From positions 44,363,092-44,427,091 of the forward strand of contig QCXZ01000138.1 in the NCBI GenBank assembly GCA_025024175.1: a stretch of DNA of 64,000 nucleotides. Reading direction: 5' to 3'. Each line of letters opens with the position of its first letter. The stretch's first letter is position 1. The DNA comes from Rhyzopertha dominica. Lineage: Eukaryota; Arthropoda; Insecta; Coleoptera; Bostrichidae. This document shows positions 60,401-64,000 of this stretch, one piece after another. The translations under genes were made by a program, and so were the position numbers. The notes beneath the pieces are model-generated. The model did not search any database. It was not told the DNA's origin and worked only from the letters and a program-made list of their open reading frames with translations.

Positions 60401-62798
60401 CGATAATTAGCAACATCACCACCTCCTTTAAGTAGAGGTGACAAATATGATAATTTCCATGCATGAGGAAAAGCACCGAGTTTAAGAGATAGGTTCAATA
60501 GATCTAGCAATCATTGTTTTACGGAGTCATGATAATTGATAATTATCAACAGACGAATACTATCTGGACCAGAACTATGTGTGACGCCTAAGTGACTGAT
60601 GGCATCTTCAATATTATTCATAGTTAAGATAATATTCTTAAAACTATCATTAATATCAAGCAAAACGGGAGTGTCATCTAGTAGTATATATACTATCAAA
60701 CTTTTGAGCAAACAGATTCGCTATATCTGAACTGTTATCGGCATACTTGTCATTGAGATGAACAAAAGAAGGAATCTAATTAACGCTACTCAAGGAAATA
60801 ACAAATTTAAAAAAATATTTTGAATTATTATTAATAGATTCTTCCATCCCCGCTATATATAGTTTTTCATCTATAACTAATATAAGCCTACAATAGACTA
60901 TTTCTTTCTTGAACTGTGTGTAATAATATTCTGATGTATATTTTGTAAAAAACTTATGTGTTTTCTTTTAATTATTGCAGCTTTAAGCTCATTGGAGTAC
61001 CATTTTGAAAAGATTTATTTTTTTAACTTAATTTTTGGGATTAATTTATCTATCAATTGGTTAATTTCAGTTTCAATTTTATCAACACACTTATTCAATT
61101 TGTGATAATCAGAAATATTTCCTGGAATAATAATCCTACCAAGACCCACAGACAATTCATCAACCATCAACCATTTGCTAAATACGGATCCCACGTCATT
61201 AAATAACCCACTTGTGGCAATAGTAAAGTCAAAAATAATTATAATAATGCATTTATTACCCAACAGAAATTTTCATTTACAGGATAAAATAGAAAATCAA
61301 CATTTTTAGTAAATAAATACACAGCACACACTGTAATATATAAAAATGTTAACCTAGTGCATATCCTTCTAGCTTGCAGAGAACTAGGGTCAAACTTTTG
61401 CAACAATAGTGTTTGATTATATCCTCTATGCAGATAATAATTGTTTACTCGATACAACAAAAACTTGAGAAATGCATGTCTATGCTGTGCTGTCTGCACC
61501 TCAACCAACTGCAAATAGATCTATTTTGCTGTCATTACAGCTCATCAGTGCAGTCAGTCTAGTGCAGACAGCACAGCATAGAATTGGTTTTGCCTATATA
61601 CCAAAGCCATGGTATGATGTAAGTAAGAATTTAGATGGCAATGCCATCTATCAGCACTACACTGACACGATGACAAAGCCACCTAGCTGCCTTAATGGGT
61701 ACTACTTTCTAAAGGAAGTGACCTGTAGCCTGACAAATTGTCAGTGTAATGCTGACAGATGGCATTGCCATCTAAATTCTTACTTAAAAACTTAAGAAAT
61801 CGTCTCTGGTTTATGTGTGTTTGATAATGAGGATACCATATCAAACTGCAGTATGCCACCTTGGAACGAACAAAAGTAAAATATAAAGATTTCAGTTCAC
61901 TAATATTATTAAACGATGCTGAGTTGCGAATAATAAAATCTAGAGCTTTATATAAACAAATTCTTTTCCCACACCACACAACTCTGTACCTATCTATGTT
62001 TACAATATGTCTAAATGTCTTTAGTGTTTTAATTTAGTCATACTTATTAAGCGGTTGAAATGCTGCCATCTCGCTTTGCCAAAAATAAAAGTTTGGAAGC
62101 AGGATCATAAACAAGTGTTTTACTGTTATTATTGATTTTATTAATTGTGCTTTGTACACAAGCATACTTGCTGCACTTAGCATGTCGTTTCTGCTTCAAA
62201 ATTTTAAAGCAACGCATTTTAGGAGGCAGAAATCAAAAGACTGTTAGAAGAAAAGGTCCAAGAGAAACTACGCAACCTAGAAAATGGTCCCCTCGAGTCC
62301 ACAGCTCAAGGAGAAGGCAGCCAATCGGAATGGAGTGAAGATGATGACGGTGGAGCATCGGAACCCCTCCTGAACGATCGCGAATCAACTGGTTATACCA
62401 CCGATGATCCGGCATTAGAAAACGTCTCCATGATCAATGAAACCGGTCTGACTGATGCAGAAGGTGCTCTCAGCGATGTTAATTCTGCATACAACGACCA
62501 CAACCATGATCCCGACATCGACGACAATACGAGCATGTCGTCGAGAGCTTCGTCTCGGATTTTCGACTCGGACGCCATGATGTCGCTCGATTCGCTCAGC
62601 GCCCTGTACGATTCAGAGTATGACAACTGCTACAGGACTGATGACGACCTCAACGCCATGCCAGACCTCGACAGACTGAATTATTTCTCGGTGCCCGCTA
62701 ACGACGTGCATTTGGCAAACATTCGTTCAATGAGCGAGAGCATCACTAGGAATTTCGGACAGCCGCGCAGCAAGACTGACTCGGACAGTGACGTTTGA
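16323..62798 (+). CDS. rut: Ca2+/calmodulin-responsive adenylyl cyclase (rutabaga, AC1 type), 3' part, 17 exons
   Basis: Membrane enzyme that makes cAMP from ATP; in Drosophila it is the coincidence detector for associative learning, activated by G-alpha-s and Ca2+/calmodulin. Exons: 16323-16434, 24716-25002, 38045-38189, 43153-43335, 51157-51342, 51400-51678, 53596-53864, 53926-54166, 54378-54759, 54814-55107, 55158-55462, 55515-55739, 55795-56133, 56196-56806, 57836-58045, 59024-59162, 62223-62798. All junctions are GT-AG and in phase, giving 1593 residues and a TGA. Order seen: C1a catalytic domain (about residues 1-180) with both metal-binding Asp motifs (FADIVGF, LGDCYYC); C1b calmodulin-binding segment ([20 protein letters not shown]); six membrane helices (about 312-510) with an NVT glycosylation site; C2a domain (about 560-780) with KIKTVGST and [15 protein letters not shown]; a tail of about 800 residues rich in Ser, Pro and acidic residues. 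The first base belongs to a Ser codon begun in an upstream exon, so the N-terminus is outside the window. Identity by recalled similarity to Drosophila Rut. Confidence 0.95.
16435..17408. other. rut intron, no recognisable feature
   Basis: Unremarkable AT-rich sequence after the first exon. Confidence 0.35.
17409..17545 (-). repeat. tRNA-derived repeat, copy 1
   Basis: On the minus strand it reads ATAGCTCAGTGGTAGAGCG (A box) and, about 35 bases on, GGTCCCGAGTGCAAATCTC (degenerate B box), then a tail through TTTTGCAGGC-complement to GCTCATTTA. It repeats the text of 17766-17897 at about 90% identity. SINE-like rather than a functional tRNA: the B box is mutated and the acceptor stem does not close. 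Confidence 0.65.
17720..17982. repeat. Foldback repeat with tRNA-like core
   Basis: Two 85-bp arms (17720-17804 and 17898-17982) are inverted copies differing at a handful of bases. The 93-base centre contains, on the minus strand, TAGCTCAGTGATAGAGCG, an anticodon-like hairpin TTTGA-CTGGTAT-TCAAA and GGTCCCGAGTTCAAATC, i.e. A box, anticodon arm (GGU) and B box. Confidence 0.75.
18433..18490. repeat. (TAA)n microsatellite
   Basis: About nineteen uninterrupted TAA units. It lies inside the coding text of the downstream LINE fragment; translated frames across it (poly-Ile, poly-Tyr) are artefacts. Confidence 0.9.
18495..19188 (+). pseudogene. R2-type LINE C-terminus: CCHC finger and restriction-like endonuclease
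   Basis: An open frame with no internal stop from [20 protein letters not shown] through a zinc finger [18 protein letters not shown] (C-X2-C-X8-H-X4-C) to [20 protein letters not shown], the PD...D core of the restriction-like endonuclease, ending RRTISRR at 19188. This order is diagnostic of the LINE group with a C-terminal endonuclease (R2/R4 and relatives). Everything upstream, including the reverse transcriptase, is missing; a TAA microsatellite abuts the break. A 3' UTR of some 70 bp follows. Confidence 0.75.
19275..20340 (-). pseudogene. Decayed APE-type LINE, internally deleted
   Basis: On the minus strand, 20340-20074 gives endonuclease text ([33 protein letters not shown]), and 19720-19275 gives [28 protein letters not shown] and [15 protein letters not shown]. 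The two halves keep the right order, so they are probably one copy that lost the segment between. Many stops. Confidence 0.6.
20341..21594. other. rut intron, no recognisable feature
   Basis: No open frame with a family signature. The stretch 20840-21080 has a more balanced base composition than its flanks but no assigned function. Confidence 0.35.
21595..23563 (-). mobile_element. Old TIR element, probably Tc1/mariner superfamily
   Basis: Left end CAGGGTGTCCAATAAT and right-end complement CAGGGTGCTAAACACATGAT are followed inward by matching subterminal text (TTTGGTCTGCT; TTTGACTATTTTCTATTTTT at 21794-21813 and its complement near 23318), so the ends are about 230 bp inverted and eroded. TA follows the right end. 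Between them a minus-strand frame (22281-22586) ends with [12 protein letters not shown]...[11 protein letters not shown], compatible with a transposase C-terminus, though not convincing. Confidence 0.5.
23564..24715. other. rut intron, no recognisable feature
   Basis: AT-rich sequence up to the acceptor CTCCTTTATTTCCAG of the second exon. Confidence 0.35.
24716..25002 (+). CDS. rut: rut exon: C1a core
   Basis: Codes for 95 residues from [16 protein letters not shown] to [10 protein letters not shown], then two bases of a split Gly codon. LGDCYYC carries the second metal-binding Asp; [14 protein letters not shown] is the class III cyclase signature. GTGAGT donor. GC-rich third positions stand out from the AT-rich intron around it. 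Confidence 0.95.
25003..25748. other. rut intron, no recognisable feature
   Basis: No gene or repeat seen between the exon donor and the DD41D element. Confidence 0.35.
25749..25810 (+). repeat. DD41D element left TIR
   Basis: Inverted copy of 27127-27188. Confidence 0.92.
25919..26975 (+). pseudogene. DD41D-type transposase with frameshifts
   Basis: N-terminus [20 protein letters not shown] and [12 protein letters not shown] is the DUF4817-type helix-turn-helix. The second piece has CFSDEARF with the first Asp, [14 protein letters not shown] and [13 protein letters not shown]. The third has [12 protein letters not shown] with the second Asp and [17 protein letters not shown] with the third; 41 residues lie between, so it is neither mariner (34) nor Tc1. 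Frame changes near 26060-26150 and 26590 break the gene. Confidence 0.85.
27127..27188 (-). repeat. DD41D element right TIR
   Basis: Ends CACGAATGATAA-complement to ACATCCTG followed by TA. Confidence 0.92.
27189..28380. other. rut intron with a GC-richer non-repetitive island
   Basis: 27540-28050 is markedly richer in GC than its surroundings, shows no transposon text, and includes closely spaced homeodomain-type cores (CCAATTAAGAGATTATTA near 27795). Open frames on both strands are short and carry no family signature. It may be an intronic enhancer; this is inference. Confidence 0.35.
28390..30690 (+). pseudogene. Jockey-type LINE copy, interrupted and frameshifted
   Basis: Collinear on the + strand: endonuclease ([28 protein letters not shown], then [13 protein letters not shown] and SDHSVI near 28735-28820), linker (28990-29430), reverse transcriptase fingers ([35 protein letters not shown], to 29726), then after a foreign insert [36 protein letters not shown] and [11 protein letters not shown] (30100-30540; the catalytic Tyr is Asn). 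Last scraps ([16 protein letters not shown]) lie near 30585-30640. Many breaks. Confidence 0.8.
29727..30098. mobile_element. Insertion splitting the LINE reverse transcriptase
   Basis: The LINE coding text stops after NLLHFI and resumes at QSSFRKG. The roughly 370 bp between has another composition (GC-richer, TGACGTCATGCGC near 29757) and no coding sense. Ends are not clearly inverted, so the type is unknown. Confidence 0.5.
30691..33772. other. rut intron, no recognised gene
   Basis: Three kb of AT-rich sequence with four undetermined bases (30797, 30941, 30957, 32596). 32090-32450 has balanced composition and no repeat signature. A minus-strand frame of 89 codons (32456-32725) is Lys-rich and unassigned. 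Confidence 0.3.
33773..33856. repeat. 31-bp tandem repeat, about 2.7 copies
   Basis: Units begin at 33773, 33804 and 33835 (ATTATTCATGGAATAAATAC, then TTCATCCACGG); nearly identical. Confidence 0.9.
33909..33926. repeat. Poly-C run
   Basis: About eighteen consecutive C bases, a probable length error in the assembly. It precedes TACGCCCATGGCTATG, a text often seen at transposon ends. Confidence 0.7.
33957..34879. other. rut intron, no recognised gene
   Basis: Nothing beyond short open frames; the last 350 bp may be the 5' part of the transposase relic that follows. Confidence 0.3.
34880..35655 (+). pseudogene. IS630/Tc1-like DDE transposase relic
   Basis: Collinear scraps in changing frames: [53 protein letters not shown] with the first catalytic Asp, [20 protein letters not shown], a [13 protein letters not shown] second Asp region (35295-35325), and [19 protein letters not shown] corresponding to the usual PPYHCELNPIE. 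In this copy the final Glu region is changed (FNPSNKSLV). No TIRs found. Confidence 0.7.
35656..36238. other. rut intron between two transposon relics
   Basis: No gene. An ACACCCTG near 36030 looks like one more solo Tc1-type terminus. Confidence 0.3.
36239..37795 (-). mobile_element. DD41D-type Tc1/mariner element, internally deleted, 200-bp TIRs
   Basis: Left end CAGGGTCGCTACAAGTA and right-end complement CAGGGTCGCTACGAAGTA are followed by about 190 bp of matching inverted sequence; TA follows on the right. Inside, minus-strand pieces give an N-terminal helix-turn-helix ([20 protein letters not shown], 37304-36984) and [18 protein letters not shown] (36912-36676) with the first catalytic Asp, then [20 protein letters not shown]. 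The part with the second and third Asp is gone. A MITE is inserted in it at 37392-37565. Confidence 0.85.
37392..37565. mobile_element. MITE with near-perfect 51-bp TIRs nested in the DD41D element
   Basis: Arms GCCCCGTTGCACAAAGCGTG... (37392-37442) and its exact inverted copy at the right end (37515-37565) enclose about 70 bp. CCCAG occurs directly on both sides, a possible 5-bp target duplication. No coding capacity. It interrupts the older element, so it is the later arrival. Confidence 0.85.
38045..38189 (+). CDS. rut: rut exon: end of C1a
   Basis: Follows TTTTCAACAG and completes the split Gly, then [19 protein letters not shown] to IVPPARRRK, which closes the C1a fold. It ends in phase 0 before GTATTT. 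Confidence 0.94.
38690..39121 (-). other. Unassigned 143-codon open frame
   Basis: Starts [20 protein letters not shown], which faintly recalls the ILHAG block of IS630-like transposases, but the rest does not follow that family. Lys-rich middle; a hydrophobic C-terminal stretch ([16 protein letters not shown]) would be a membrane anchor if translated. No neighbours or TIRs support it. Could be a relic or chance. Confidence 0.25.
39122..41021. other. rut intron, no recognised gene
   Basis: AT-rich, short open frames only. Confidence 0.3.
41022..41216 (+). repeat. Solo terminus of the 36239 element family
   Basis: About 195 bp closely matching the left end of 36239-37795 (CAGGGTCGCTACAAAGTATG at its tip, TA before it). 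No second end is found; LINE text begins right after it, so the rest was lost or replaced. Confidence 0.85.
41225..41790 (+). pseudogene. Decayed LINE reverse transcriptase
   Basis: Scraps in order: [18 protein letters not shown], PxFKSGDR and NHRPISLIS near 41395-41455, [32 protein letters not shown] (41608-41670) and [13 protein letters not shown], where the YADD box has become YTDD. Frameshifts throughout. Confidence 0.65.
42338..42365. promoter_or_regulatory. Heat-shock-element-like array, five of six units
   Basis: Alternating units at fixed 5-bp spacing: TTC, GAA, TTC, TAG (degenerate), TTC, GAA. Pattern matches the binding site of the heat shock factor trimer; whether it is used is unknown. 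Confidence 0.5.
42384..42411. promoter_or_regulatory. Perfect six-unit heat shock element sequence
   Basis: TTC-GAA-TTC-GAA-TTC-GAA, each separated by two bases, with no mismatch across 28 bp. Enough for two HSF trimers. It lies in the intron between rut exons 38045-38189 and 43153-43335. Confidence 0.6.
42711..43152. other. rut intron, no recognised gene
   Basis: Ordinary sequence, ending in the acceptor TCTTTTCCAG. Confidence 0.35.
43153..43335 (+). CDS. rut: rut exon: C1b calmodulin-binding segment
   Basis: Sixty-one in-phase codons, PLLFNTL to NTRK. The stretch [20 protein letters not shown] is a basic amphipathic helix matching the calmodulin-binding region known in AC1-type cyclases, followed by the family motif VPFSN. 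This exon is the main reason to call AC1/Rut rather than another cyclase class. Donor GTAGGT. Confidence 0.94.
43754..44819. mobile_element. Composite foldback element, long copy
   Basis: The left half (43754 to about 44205) returns in inverted orientation in the right half (about 44212-44665), with a further partial module to 44819. GGTATCTTGTA occurs directly at 43743-43753 and 44820-44830, an 11-bp target duplication. Outer ends are TAAGAATTTAGGATGGCAAT and, at the right, CATAGACATGCATTT; they are not inverted copies of each other. No coding capacity. Confidence 0.8.
44831..46940. other. rut intron, no recognised gene
   Basis: No repeat or coding signature seen. Confidence 0.3.
46941..47002. 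repeat. Perfect 16-bp stem hairpin
   Basis: GCGATGTCGTAAGCCA (46941-46956) and its exact inverted copy (46987-47002) around a 30-base loop. Confidence 0.85.
46977..47279 (-). other. Unassigned repeated open frame
   Basis: One hundred codons; the part [18 protein letters not shown] resembles text on the same strand at 50785-50906 ([15 protein letters not shown]), and the DNA GTTGTGGCTTATAGGT is shared at 47045 and 50819. Probably a dispersed repeat; function unknown. Confidence 0.3.
47544..49123. mobile_element. 1.58-kb near-palindromic Tc1/mariner-like foldback
   Basis: Left tip CAGGGTGGGCCAAGTGAACG preceded by TA; right-tip complement CAGGGTGGGCAAGGGAACG followed by TG, probably a mutated TA. 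Arms of about 700 bp (47544 to about 48240, about 48425-49123) match with scattered changes down to GTTTAATAATCC next to the centre. The unpaired centre holds, near 48281 (+), [14 protein letters not shown], which resembles the N-terminus of DUF4817-type transposases. Confidence 0.85.
49124..51156. other. rut intron, no recognised gene
   Basis: Contains the second copy of the PISHN repeat text (50785-50906, minus). Otherwise nothing; ends at the acceptor GGTTTTTTAG. Confidence 0.3.
51157..51342 (+). CDS. rut: rut exon: C1b to second membrane block linker
   Basis: Sixty-two codons from [19 protein letters not shown] through [20 protein letters not shown] to KDKDRESR. The NRVNKYLxQAIxARSVDR block is shared with Drosophila Rut. 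Donor GTAAAT; only 57 bp separate it from the next exon. Confidence 0.93.
51400..51678 (+). CDS. rut: rut exon: transmembrane helices 7-9
   Basis: Ninety-three codons starting [13 protein letters not shown] and ending TVAQVNV. Three hydrophobic stretches (about [48 protein letters not shown]) form the first half of the second membrane block. Donor GTAAGT. Confidence 0.94.
51679..53595. other. rut intron, no recognised gene
   Basis: A 1.9-kb intron with no transposon text recognised. 52590-52700 is GC-richer (GTTGCCATGGTAACAAAACG) and may be a short MITE. One undetermined base near 53367. Confidence 0.3.
53596..53864 (+). CDS. rut: rut exon: helices 10-11 and outer loop
   Basis: Starts [13 protein letters not shown], carries an extracellular NVT glycosylation site, then two hydrophobic segments ([16 protein letters not shown] and [15 protein letters not shown]). 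It ends with two bases (AA) of a split Asn codon. Donor GTAAGT. Confidence 0.92.
53926..54166 (+). CDS. rut: rut exon: last helix and entry to C2
   Basis: Completes the Asn codon, then [24 protein letters not shown] (helix 12), the linker with [19 protein letters not shown] and HVATHFL, which is the standard entry into C2. It ends in phase 0 at NNM before GTAAGT. Confidence 0.94.
54378..54759 (+). CDS. rut: rut exon: C2a catalytic core
   Basis: [50 protein letters not shown] and KIKTVGST; the Lys of KIKT is the adenine-contacting residue in mammalian C2. Three undetermined bases fall here (54430, 54597, 54607), all in conserved codons. It ends with one base of a Gly codon before GTTAGT. Confidence 0.94.
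54814..55107 (+). CDS. rut: rut exon: C2a second half
   Basis: Completes Gly, then [20 protein letters not shown] and [15 protein letters not shown] with the Asp, Asn and Arg used in ATP binding and catalysis, followed by [15 protein letters not shown], the end of the C2 fold. A 54-bp intron precedes it. Confidence 0.95.
55158..55462 (+). CDS. rut: rut exon: start of C-terminal tail
   Basis: Follows a 50-bp intron. Begins (A)[18 protein letters not shown], then a Pro/Ser-rich region, [10 protein letters not shown] and a polyproline run ending KNSYQQ. Phase 0 donor GTATGT. Confidence 0.9.
55515..55739 (+). CDS. rut: rut exon: C-terminal tail
   Basis: Seventy-five in-phase codons, [16 protein letters not shown] to RTTDILM, after a 52-bp intron. 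Low-complexity, rich in Pro and Lys. Donor GTAAAG is weaker than its neighbours; the exon is supported by phase and by continuity with the next exon. Confidence 0.85.
55795..56133 (+). CDS. rut: rut exon: C-terminal tail, His/Arg then Ser-rich
   Basis: One hundred and thirteen codons, [20 protein letters not shown] to [10 protein letters not shown] His/Arg-rich start gives way to Ser-rich text ([11 protein letters not shown]), suited to phosphorylation though that is inference. An open antisense frame over it is a shadow of base composition. Confidence 0.88.
56196..56806 (+). CDS. rut: rut exon: C-terminal tail, largest exon
   Basis: Two hundred and three codons plus two bases, [16 protein letters not shown] to [12 protein letters not shown]. 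It carries many Lys/Glu and Ser residues ([19 protein letters not shown]) with likely helical stretches. Splits an Arg codon at its end (AG, donor GTTAGT). Confidence 0.9.
57411..57528. repeat. Hairpin made of two opposed transposon ends
   Basis: Arms of about 55 bp (left GTTTTTGATATACAAGGTGT, right the complement of GTTTTTGATATACAGGGTGT) separated by a few bases. A third, single copy in the left-arm orientation lies at 56998-57050. These are probably terminal repeats (CAGGGTGTTGAAATTGAATT) left from Tc1-type elements. Confidence 0.7.
57836..58045 (+). CDS. rut: rut exon: C-terminal tail
   Basis: Completes Arg, then [19 protein letters not shown] and [20 protein letters not shown] to SPLDR. 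Much more GC-rich than its flanks. It again splits an Arg codon. Confidence 0.88.
58046..59023. other. rut intron, no recognised feature
   Basis: AT-rich; open frames without signature. Confidence 0.35.
59024..59162 (+). CDS. rut: rut exon: acidic tail segment
   Basis: Completes Arg, then [19 protein letters not shown] and an acidic, probably helical run ([19 protein letters not shown]). Phase 0 donor GTAGGT. Confidence 0.88.
59163..59559. other. rut intron, no recognised feature
   Basis: AT-rich sequence between the exon donor and the LINE copies. Confidence 0.35.
59560..61240 (-). pseudogene. Decayed LINE copy (endonuclease linker to reverse transcriptase)
   Basis: Minus-strand order from 61240 down: a stretch ending [13 protein letters not shown], a fingers approach ([20 protein letters not shown], 60711-60511), [20 protein letters not shown] and [15 protein letters not shown] (60510-60262), AFTRAFDSV-type text near 60190, then [17 protein letters not shown] (59991 on), where FADD has become FADG, and [18 protein letters not shown]. 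Head-to-tail with the next LINE fragment. Confidence 0.7.
61241..61990 (-). pseudogene. LINE reverse transcriptase C-terminus split by a foldback element
   Basis: Minus strand: [48 protein letters not shown] (61979-61793), then after the insert [35 protein letters not shown] (61475-61330) and an A/T-rich tail near 61240. Same C-terminal order as the LINE at the left window edge. Confidence 0.75.
61475..61790. mobile_element. Composite foldback element, short copy inside a LINE
   Basis: Same end sequences as 43754-44819 in inverted orientation (starts AATGCATGTCTATGCTGTGC, ends CTAAATTCTTACTT). It interrupts minus-strand LINE text exactly between RRFLKFL and its repeat AFLKFL: the 14 bases AAAAACTTAAGAAA / AAAAACTTGAGAAA flank it on both sides. 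Its right half is itself a hairpin (61630-61680 against 61738-61790). Confidence 0.8.
62223..62798 (+). CDS. rut: rut terminal exon
   Basis: Begins [20 protein letters not shown], continuing the helix of the previous exon, then [35 protein letters not shown] and [13 protein letters not shown], and ends [10 protein letters not shown] before TGA at 62796-62798. The [25 protein letters not shown] block is recalled from the Drosophila Rut tail, which fixes this as the true C-terminus. Confidence 0.93.
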   Translation, partial: EAEIKRLLEEKVQEKLRNLENGPLESTAQGEGSQSEWSEDDDGGASEPLLNDRESTGYTTDDPALENVSMINETGLTDAEGALSDVNSAYNDHNHDPDIDDNTSMSSRASSRIFDSDAMMSLDSLSALYDSEYDNCYRTDDDLNAMPDLDRLNYFSVPANDVHLANIRSMSESITRNFGQPRSKTDSDSDV

Positions 62799-64000
62799 AG
62801 TGATAATGGCGCTTGAAGGTTTGGCTGGTACGCGAACGTATTTCTTCTCAGTTGTCCAGAGTAAGTCTTTCAAAAGTTACTTCGGTTTTATCGTTTTACA
62901 GCTTTTCCAGCAACTATTTTATCTTGTTTTTTCATAACGTTAACAAAATTACAAAATTTTAAAAATTGACAATGAGGTGAAATGAAAAGTTTTTAAAATT
63001 CACTATTAGGCTCATCTATACTATTATCATTATTATCACATTTGTTAATTTTCTGTTAATGAAAATAATAGCGCCTCAACAAATGCCCCCAGGTTTTAGC
63101 ATTTTCCCGATTTGGAGAGAAAAGTTGCAATTTGGCAACATTGCTTTGTAAAATTGCATTTTTTAGAATTGATTATTAAATTGAAATAAAGAGCTGTGTT
63201 AAATTAATCTTCTGCTAACTAAAATTATTGTGCCTTATAATAATGAAGTTTCCAAAATTTTTTCCACTTTTAGAAAAAAAATCCTCATCTACTTTATAAA
63301 ATACCAGCGAAAAATTCTTAAATAAAAAAAAACATTTAAAATTTACTAATCTCATAACTTTTATTAACATATGTCTTAAGTTACTTATCTTTTAATGAAA
63401 TAATTCTCTAAAATTTCTCGTGTGCATTGAAATGTTCCCAGTTTTGAAGAAAAAGTCTCCATCTGTAAATAAAGTGGGCAAAATCTTGAGTGTGATATTT
63501 TAAATACTATTAACTTGACTAAACCATAAAATATTCTATTTTCACACAACACAGATTCAATCATTCAGTTCAGCATGGAATTGCTATTATTATCATAAAG
63601 CTGCATCATTTAGCAGCAGAAGTAGTTACCATCATAATTCTCAATCACAAAACAATTTGTTTGACAAAAACATTATAAATATTTTATGAGAAGGAATACG
63701 TTTGTGACTTTTTCAAACCACTAAACTGAACTCGCAGTGGCTCTCTAGGACTTCTATTGTGCTGGTCTAATCCAAGGACACATATGAAGGTGACATAATG
63801 AACGTTTTACAAGTTGAATAATACCAAAATCTTCCCAAGTAAAGGCTCTGGTTTGTAAGATTCGGACAGATGCAATATGATTGTGGCAGAGGCAATAGTA
63901 CTGTTGGTTTTTTGCATATGGTGTTTCTTTCGATTGTTATTTGTAAGTCTACTAACTATAGCTGTTGATTTACAGCCAAAAATGCTCTGGGTGGTCACTT
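62799..64000 (+). other. rut: rut 3' UTR and downstream sequence
   Basis: AT-rich non-coding sequence after the rut stop codon. AATAAA hexamers at 63185-63190, 63321-63326 and 63468-63473 are candidate polyadenylation signals; the first gives a 3' UTR of roughly 0.4 kb. No gene or repeat is evident up to the window end. Confidence 0.55.

Overview
This is insect nuclear DNA: AT-rich, GT-AG introns, and intergenic-like sequence full of insect transposons. The only host gene I can support is a large 3' part of rutabaga, the Ca2+/calmodulin-responsive (type 1) adenylyl cyclase, on the + strand. Seventeen exons (16323-62798) keep reading frame through every junction and give 1593 residues plus a stop. 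They run from the first catalytic domain (ILFADIVGF) through the calmodulin-binding C1b segment, the second six-helix membrane block, the second catalytic domain and a very long C-terminal tail. The N-terminus and first membrane block lie upstream of the window. Several introns of about 50-60 bp suggest a beetle, but that is an inference.

The gene has two zones. Its 5' exons are separated by introns of 5-13 kb that are packed with transposon remains; 1-16322 must be part of one more such intron. From 51157 on the exons are close together (gaps of 50-62 bp in many cases), and only the last introns grow again.

The mobile elements are: several non-LTR retrotransposon copies on both strands, one with an intact reverse transcriptase reading frame at the left edge and one with a CCHC finger plus restriction-like endonuclease of R2 type; a Penelope-like fragment; a BEL/Pao integrase tail; a broken endogenous-retrovirus envelope of the baculovirus F type; a nearly complete mariner with TIRs and TA duplication; a second, gutted mariner; Tc1/mariner elements with a DD41D-type transposase and their solo ends; a THAP-bearing TIR element; a small MITE with perfect 51-bp TIRs; and tRNA-cored repeats.

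The parts that do not fit standard classes are in the introns: (1) a degenerate satellite at 41820-42710 that contains runs of perfect heat-shock-element pentamers; (2) a composite foldback family, seen twice with 11- to 14-bp flanking duplications, one copy splitting a LINE; (3) a 1.58-kb near-palindrome at 47544-49123; (4) a tRNA-like core between 85-bp inverted arms. Items 2 and 3 lie inside the rutabaga transcription unit and would fold into long double-stranded RNA when transcribed.
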